From assembly GCA_937907415.1 (NCBI GenBank), contig CALCHY010000298.1, positions 1 to 34,920 of the forward strand: DNA of 34,920 bases. Reading direction: 5' to 3'. Under the pieces are notes generated by a model. That model searched no databases and had not been told where the DNA came from. It worked only from the letters and a program-made list of their open reading frames with translations. Shown here piece by piece: positions 31,536 through 34,920 of the stretch (position 1 is the stretch's first letter; every line of letters begins with the position of its first letter). Source of the DNA: an uncultured Trueperaceae bacterium. Lineage in GTDB: Bacteria; Deinococcota; Deinococci; Deinococcales; Trueperaceae. The position numbers and the translations under genes are program-made.

Positions 31536-33047
31536 CTATTCCTTGGTGGTTGTCCTGAGAACTAGCTGCTCGGAAGGCAGAATTATCACGTTGTGAACAT
31601 TGCTGGCGTGGGCGGTTATGACCGGCTGCGCGTAGAGGAAGATCCAGGGAGCGTCTTCCATGATGATCTCTTGGGCCTCCGCGTACTTGGCAATGCGGCC
31701 CTCGTCGGTAGTCTCTGCGCGGGCTTCCTCGATCAAGCGGTTCACTATGGGGTTGTTGTAACCGGAGTTGTTAGCGAACTGGCCTGCGCGATCGCCGTGC
31801 AGGATCTGGTAAAGACCGCCTTCGGCCTCCAGGCTGGATGGAGCCCAGCCAACTAGCATCATGTCGCCCCGATCCTCGATGAAGCCAGTCACGAGGTACT
31901 CGGCGAAGTCCCCGAACAACCGGATGTTGACGTGGATTCCGAAGTCTTCGAGTTCCTGGGCAACGGCCTGCGTGAGGGTCGCGTCTTGAACGTAGCGGCC
32001 GTTTGGTGACCAGAGATTGATCGTTATGTCACCCGGCTGATACCCGGCTTCTGCAAGCAGTTCACGGGCCAGCTGCTCATCGTGTTCGTAGGTCTTTATG
32101 GATGCGTAACCAAAGACATTAGGTGCGAGCGGGGAGTCTGCTTGCGCGACATCCGGACCGATCAGTGCGTCGATTATGCCGCGAACGTCGACGGCGTGAT
32201 TAAGAGCATGTCGGACGCGCACATCATCAAAGGGGGCGCGGGTCAGATTGATGGCGAGGAACATGACTCGAGACGTCGGTGTCGTTTCGAGAACGATGTG
32301 CCCGTTGTCGGCGAGCCTCGCCGCTTCATCGGGACTGACTCGAAGGATTACGTCCGCTTCCCCTGTTTCGAGGAGCGCGACTCGCGTGGAAGCCTCGGGA
32401 ACGATCCTGTACTCGATGCGCGCTAGCGGGGCAGGGCCATCAAAGTAGTCGTCGAAGCGCTCTAACACGAGACGCTCGCCTCGAACCCACTCTACGAACC
32501 TATAAGGACCGGTACCGATCGGGTGTTCGCCGTAGCTTTCCCCAAATTGCTCGATTGCCGCTGGACTCATGATATGGCCAGTGGAAAGCGCGAGCGTATT
32601 TAGGAACGGGGCGAAGGGCTCGAACAGCCTGAACCGCACCTGCAACTCGCTAACCTCTTCAACGCTCGCGAGAATCGGCTTGAAGTAGGCGGTCCCGCTC
32701 GTATTCCGGTCGGGCTCCAGCAAGCGGTTGAAAGTCGCAACGACGGCAGCGGCGTTGAGCGGAGTTCCGTCATGAAACTTCACACCGTCGCGGAGGGTGA
32801 AAGTGTAAGTAATACCATCATCGCTTATGTTCCAGCTCTGAGCCAGGTCCGCGACAGGTTGACCTGAAGCTGTCATGGTGAGTAACCCGTTGTAGATCTG
32901 GTAACGCACCGCCGCGCTGTCAGTATCTGTCGTGTTCTGTGGTTCAAGCGTAGAAAGCTGCGAACTGAGCAGGACTCTCAACGTCCCCGATTGGGCCAGT
33001 CCAAAACCCAGTACGAGAGCAACGAGCATTGCGATTGTGCGCTTCAT
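31536..33047 (-). CDS. ABC transporter substrate-binding protein, family 5 (oligopeptide/dipeptide type)
   Basis: Extracytoplasmic receptor, 503 residues. It has a Sec signal peptide MKRTIAMLVALVLGFGLA with a likely cleavage before QSG; there is no lipobox Cys. The mature part shows the SBP_bac_5 pattern: LSTLEPQNTTDTDSAAVRYQ, YNGLL, WNISDDGITYTFTLRDGVKFHDGTPLNAAAVV (in parts), PIGTGPYRFVEW, ALNHAVDVRGI, LLAEAGYQPG and ENAPWIF-like MEDAPWIFLY near the end. Its ATG lies within the iclR stop (ATGA), with AAAGGAG inside iclR as ribosome site. Family members bind peptides, glutathione, nickel chelates or opines, so the ligand is not defined by sequence alone. Confidence 0.95.
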   Translation of the reverse strand: MKRTIAMLVALVLGFGLAQSGTLRVLLSSQLSTLEPQNTTDTDSAAVRYQIYNGLLTMTASGQPVADLAQSWNISDDGITYTFTLRDGVKFHDGTPLNAAAVVATFNRLLEPDRNTSGTAYFKPILASVEEVSELQVRFRLFEPFAPFLNTLALSTGHIMSPAAIEQFGESYGEHPIGTGPYRFVEWVRGERLVLERFDDYFDGPAPLARIEYRIVPEASTRVALLETGEADVILRVSPDEAARLADNGHIVLETTPTSRVMFLAINLTRAPFDDVRVRHALNHAVDVRGIIDALIGPDVAQADSPLAPNVFGYASIKTYEHDEQLARELLAEAGYQPGDITINLWSPNGRYVQDATLTQAVAQELEDFGIHVNIRLFGDFAEYLVTGFIEDRGDMMLVGWAPSSLEAEGGLYQILHGDRAGQFANNSGYNNPIVNRLIEEARAETTDEGRIAKYAEAQEIIMEDAPWIFLYAQPVITAHASNVHNVIILPSEQLVLRTTTKE

Positions 33048-33832
33048 TGAAAACTCCTTTCGACGGAGGACGAGAAGGACGGGGCGTATCCCAGGCGCTG
33101 CGAGAGCACGGCGACCTCGTCTTGGACGAGCCGAATCGTCTGCGAGAGCACTGGTTCCGCGGCGAGTCGGGTTCCGGGCCCAACGACGGACACTGCTGCG
33201 ATCACCTCCCCTGAGCTGTCGCGGACGGGGGCCGCAACAGCCAGCACGCCTTCGTCAACCTGACTGCTGCTTACGTAGTAGCCATCGCGGCGGATGGCCT
33301 CAAGAACGCTGCGGAGCTCATTCGTATCGGTAACCGTGTTTGGCGTACGTCGCTCCAGAGGCGCGCGCGCCAACATCTCTTCACGTACCTGAGGTGAAGC
33401 GAATGCAAGCAGAACGCGCCCTGATGAGCCCAACCGTATGTCGCTCCTAGAGCCAACACGAGCCTCGATACGGAGCTGGTGCCCACTCTCAATTTGTTCG
33501 ATGCAAACTACTTGATCGCCGTCACGCACCATCAAACAGACCGTCTCTTGGGAGATATCTGCCAATCGGCGAAGGCTCGACTGCGCGCTCGCCTCTAAGG
33601 ATGAGCCCCTCGCGCTTGCGAGACCTAAGAGGTATAGGCGCGACGTAAGCGCATAGCTCCGGTCGTCCCGCTGTTCGACCAGCCCATGCTTGCGTAGGCC
33701 GCTCAGGTAGCGGTGCAAGGTACTGGGCGCAAAACCAACGGCGTCTGCGAGTCGGCCAATCGCCACGCCGCTCGGATGAGCAGCTAAGTACTCGATAATG
33801 GCGCAGACTCTGTCGATTGCCTCGATGTTCAT
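33044..33832 (-). CDS. IclR family transcriptional regulator
   Basis: A 262-residue regulator, the first gene of the operon. The N-terminal winged helix (residues 1-70) reads AIDRVCAIIEYLAAHPSGVAIGRLADAVGFAPSTLHRYLSGLRKHGLVEQ (in parts), with GFAPSTLHRYL as recognition helix. The C-terminal effector domain shows ETVCLMVRDGDQVVCIEQIES, the SGRVLLAFA segment and DEGVLAVAAPVRDSSGEVIAAVSVVG (in parts), all typical. The start at ATG 33832 is weakly supported by GGGTAAAG. The palindrome in its leader (33843-33867) indicates that it controls its own promoter and thereby the entire operon. Confidence 0.94.
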   Translation of the reverse strand: MNIEAIDRVCAIIEYLAAHPSGVAIGRLADAVGFAPSTLHRYLSGLRKHGLVEQRDDRSYALTSRLYLLGLASARGSSLEASAQSSLRRLADISQETVCLMVRDGDQVVCIEQIESGHQLRIEARVGSRSDIRLGSSGRVLLAFASPQVREEMLARAPLERRTPNTVTDTNELRSVLEAIRRDGYYVSSSQVDEGVLAVAAPVRDSSGEVIAAVSVVGPGTRLAAEPVLSQTIRLVQDEVAVLSQRLGYAPSFSSSVERSFQ

Positions 33833-33842
33833 CTTTACCCAG

Positions 33843-33867
33843 ATTCCATTGAATGGAATTACATTCC
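33843..33867 (-). promoter_or_regulatory. IclR-type operator
   Basis: ATTCCATT (33843-33850) and AATGGAAT (33852-33859) form a perfect 8-base inverted repeat around one G. An overlapping second palindrome GGAAT-TAC-ATTCC (33855-33867) gives three alternating half-sites. Spacing and sequence resemble the TGGAA/TTCCA operators of IclR-family proteins. It lies between the promoter and the iclR start, so binding would block transcription. Confidence 0.7.
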
Positions 33868-33879
33868 TGTTGTTGGAAA

Positions 33880-33908
33880 AGTATAGGCGGGCGACCTCTT
33901 CAGGTCAA
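33880..33908 (-). promoter_or_regulatory. Sigma-70-type promoter of the iclR operon
   Basis: On the minus strand TTGACC (33908-33903), a spacer of exactly 17 bases, and TATACT (33885-33880). This is the best promoter in the window. The start of transcription would be near 33873, about 40 bases before the iclR ATG, with the operator inside the leader. The -35 box lies inside the DNA that also belongs to the truncated M20 gene. Confidence 0.75.
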
Positions 33909-34345
33909 GCTCTCGTATCGAGACCCTCCGCGACCGCGTGCATGACTGCGCGCGCGGCGCCGCCCTGATGACGGGCGCGACCCTCGAGATCGAGGAGGAC
34001 CCCGTGTACGCCGAGCGCCTCGTCGTGCCGAGCCTGCGCGAGGTCGTCCTCGACAACCTCGGACTGGTGGGCCTCGAGCAGCCCGACGGCGACCCGCAGA
34101 CGTTCGCCTCGGCAGACAGCGGCAACGTCAGCCAGTACATCCCGCACGTCACCTTCAACCTGCCGCTCGACACCAAGGGCTCGGTGCCGCACACGGTGGC
34201 GTTCGCGGAGGCGTGCAACACCGAGATGGCCTGGGACGCCCTCGTGACGGCCGCCAAGATCATGGCCGCGAGCGCGCTCGACCTCATCCTCGATCCCGAG
34301 CGCGTGGGGGCCATCAAGGCGGAGCACAAGGCCCTGAAGGGCTGA
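33902..34345 (+). pseudogene. 3' stub of an M20-family amidohydrolase gene
   Basis: The frame is open from 33887 and family-like from about 33902 (SRIETLRDRVHDCARGAALM), continuing with TGATLEIEEDP, SADSGNVSQYIPHVTFNLPL and HTVAFAEACNTEMAWDALVT to AALDLILDP-like ASALDLILDPERVGAIKAEH and the TGA at 34343. The SADxGNVSQxxPxxxxxxxL block with the trailing HT is the C-terminal catalytic-domain segment of M20 amidohydrolases (AbgB/p-aminobenzoyl-glutamate hydrolase type). The first two thirds, including most metal ligands, are missing. At the break stands the promoter of the iclR operon pointing the other way. The gene was cut by insertion or rearrangement. The body keeps clean coding character, so the event may be recent. 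Confidence 0.85.
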
Positions 34346-34354
34346 GGGGCCCGG

Positions 34355-34920
34355 CTACCCCTCCGCCGCCAACGCATGCAAAGCGCCGGGCGCCAGCGTC
34401 ACCTGCGTGCCCGGCGCCAGCAAGCCCGCCTCGGCGGGGCTGGCCACGTCCACCTGGAGGTCGGGTAGCCCCTCGACGGCCACCATGTAGCGGGCGATCG
34501 TGCCGAGGAACGACGTGCGGGTCACGGTGCCAAGGAGGGTTCCGGTGGGGTGCGCCTCCTCTTCGGCGGCGCGCGCGAGGTTCATGGCCTCTGGGCGCGC
34601 CACGACCACCACGTTGGCGCCTGGCCGCTGCTGGAGTGGGTCGGCCAGCGTCAGGGTGGCGCCGGCTATGCGGACGGTGCGCGCGTCCAGCAGGACGCCG
34701 GGCAGGAAGTTGGCGTCGCCGATGAAGTCGGCCACGAAGCGCGACACTGGCCGCGCGTAGATCTCGCGCGGGCTGCCCACCTGCTCGACGCGGCCGGCGT
34801 TCATGACCACCACCACGTCAGACATGGCCATGGCCTCGATCTGATCGTGGGTAACGTAGACGCTCGTGATGCCGAGGCGCTGCTGCAGGTCGCGGATCTC
34901 GACGCGCATCTGCTCGCGCA
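34355..34920 (-). CDS. ABC transporter ATP-binding protein, PotA/MalK type (partial)
   Basis: The C-terminal part of an ATPase whose start lies beyond the window end; the frame is open to 34920. Visible are the H-loop [17 protein letters not shown], the conserved [33 protein letters not shown] linker (in parts) and a TOBE_2 domain with [11 protein letters not shown] and [35 protein letters not shown] is typical of spermidine/putrescine or iron-type importers. It is not a match for the Dpp-type permeases of the operon at 29681-31526, whose ATPases belong to the OppD/OppF group. It converges on the M20 stub with only nine bases between the stops. Confidence 0.9.
   Translation of the reverse strand, partial: REQMRVEIRDLQQRLGITSVYVTHDQIEAMAMSDVVVVMNAGRVEQVGSPREIYARPVSRFVADFIGDANFLPGVLLDARTVRIAGATLTLADPLQQRPGANVVVVARPEAMNLARAAEEEAHPTGTLLGTVTRTSFLGTIARYMVAVEGLPDLQVDVASPAEAGLLAPGTQVTLAPGALHALAAEG

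Noticed and set aside
1..34920. tRNA, rRNA and CRISPR arrays
   Set aside because: Looked for T-loop-like GGTTCGA motifs, rRNA-like blocks and regularly spaced repeats; none was found by eye.

Overview
The window is high-GC bacterial DNA. It has a housekeeping left flank, a mobile and defence island in the middle, and a catabolic/transport operon on the right. The ppsA/ppsR pair, many GC-rich codons, -10-like boxes very close to start codons and a Sec signal peptide without a lipobox Cys would fit Deinococcota (Truepera-like). This is only a guess, because there is no rRNA or other phylogenetic marker here.

Left flank (1-7724). A zinc-type alcohol dehydrogenase gene is interrupted by an in-frame amber codon. 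It is followed by a remnant of an F420-reductase-like gene, phosphoenolpyruvate synthase (ppsA) divergent from its regulatory kinase/pyrophosphorylase (ppsR), a remnant of an AAA/DUF4143 ATPase, a two-domain VOC (glyoxalase/extradiol dioxygenase fold) protein, a YceI-like protein, and an unrecognised gene broken by an in-frame TAA. This flank is littered with decaying genes.

Island (7877-24423). A six-gene type 1 BREX phage-defence operon, brxA-brxB-brxC-pglX-pglZ-brxL, lies on the + strand with tight spacing. All reading frames are open. It is bracketed by two different IS1634-family (IS4-like) insertion sequences in the same orientation. I could delimit both by terminal inverted repeats: 7877-9822 and 22641-24423. 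The second IS begins on the base directly after the brxL stop codon. PglX is a compositional mosaic. Its presumed target-recognition part (about 16640-17340) has lower GC and opposite G/C strand skew compared with the rest of the gene, which suggests exchange of specificity. A near-perfect 35-nt hairpin covers the brxC stop codon. A frameshifted ISL3-type transposase remnant lies to the right of the second IS.

Right part (25239-33908). Eight overlapping or nearly touching minus-strand genes form one operon: an IclR-type regulator, a family-5 (oligopeptide-type) solute-binding protein, two DppB/DppC-type permeases, an enolase-superfamily enzyme with dipeptide-epimerase-like residues, a nitroreductase-family protein, an AroM-family protein and an M28-type peptidase. 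A good sigma-70 promoter and an IclR-like palindrome lie in front of iclR. No ABC ATPase is encoded in the operon. I infer import and intracellular processing of an unusual peptide or dipeptide-like substrate.

Right edge (33902-34920). The operon's promoter abuts the 3' stub of an M20-family amidohydrolase gene that has lost its 5' part. The convergent 3' part of a PotA/MalK-type ABC ATPase gene runs off the window.
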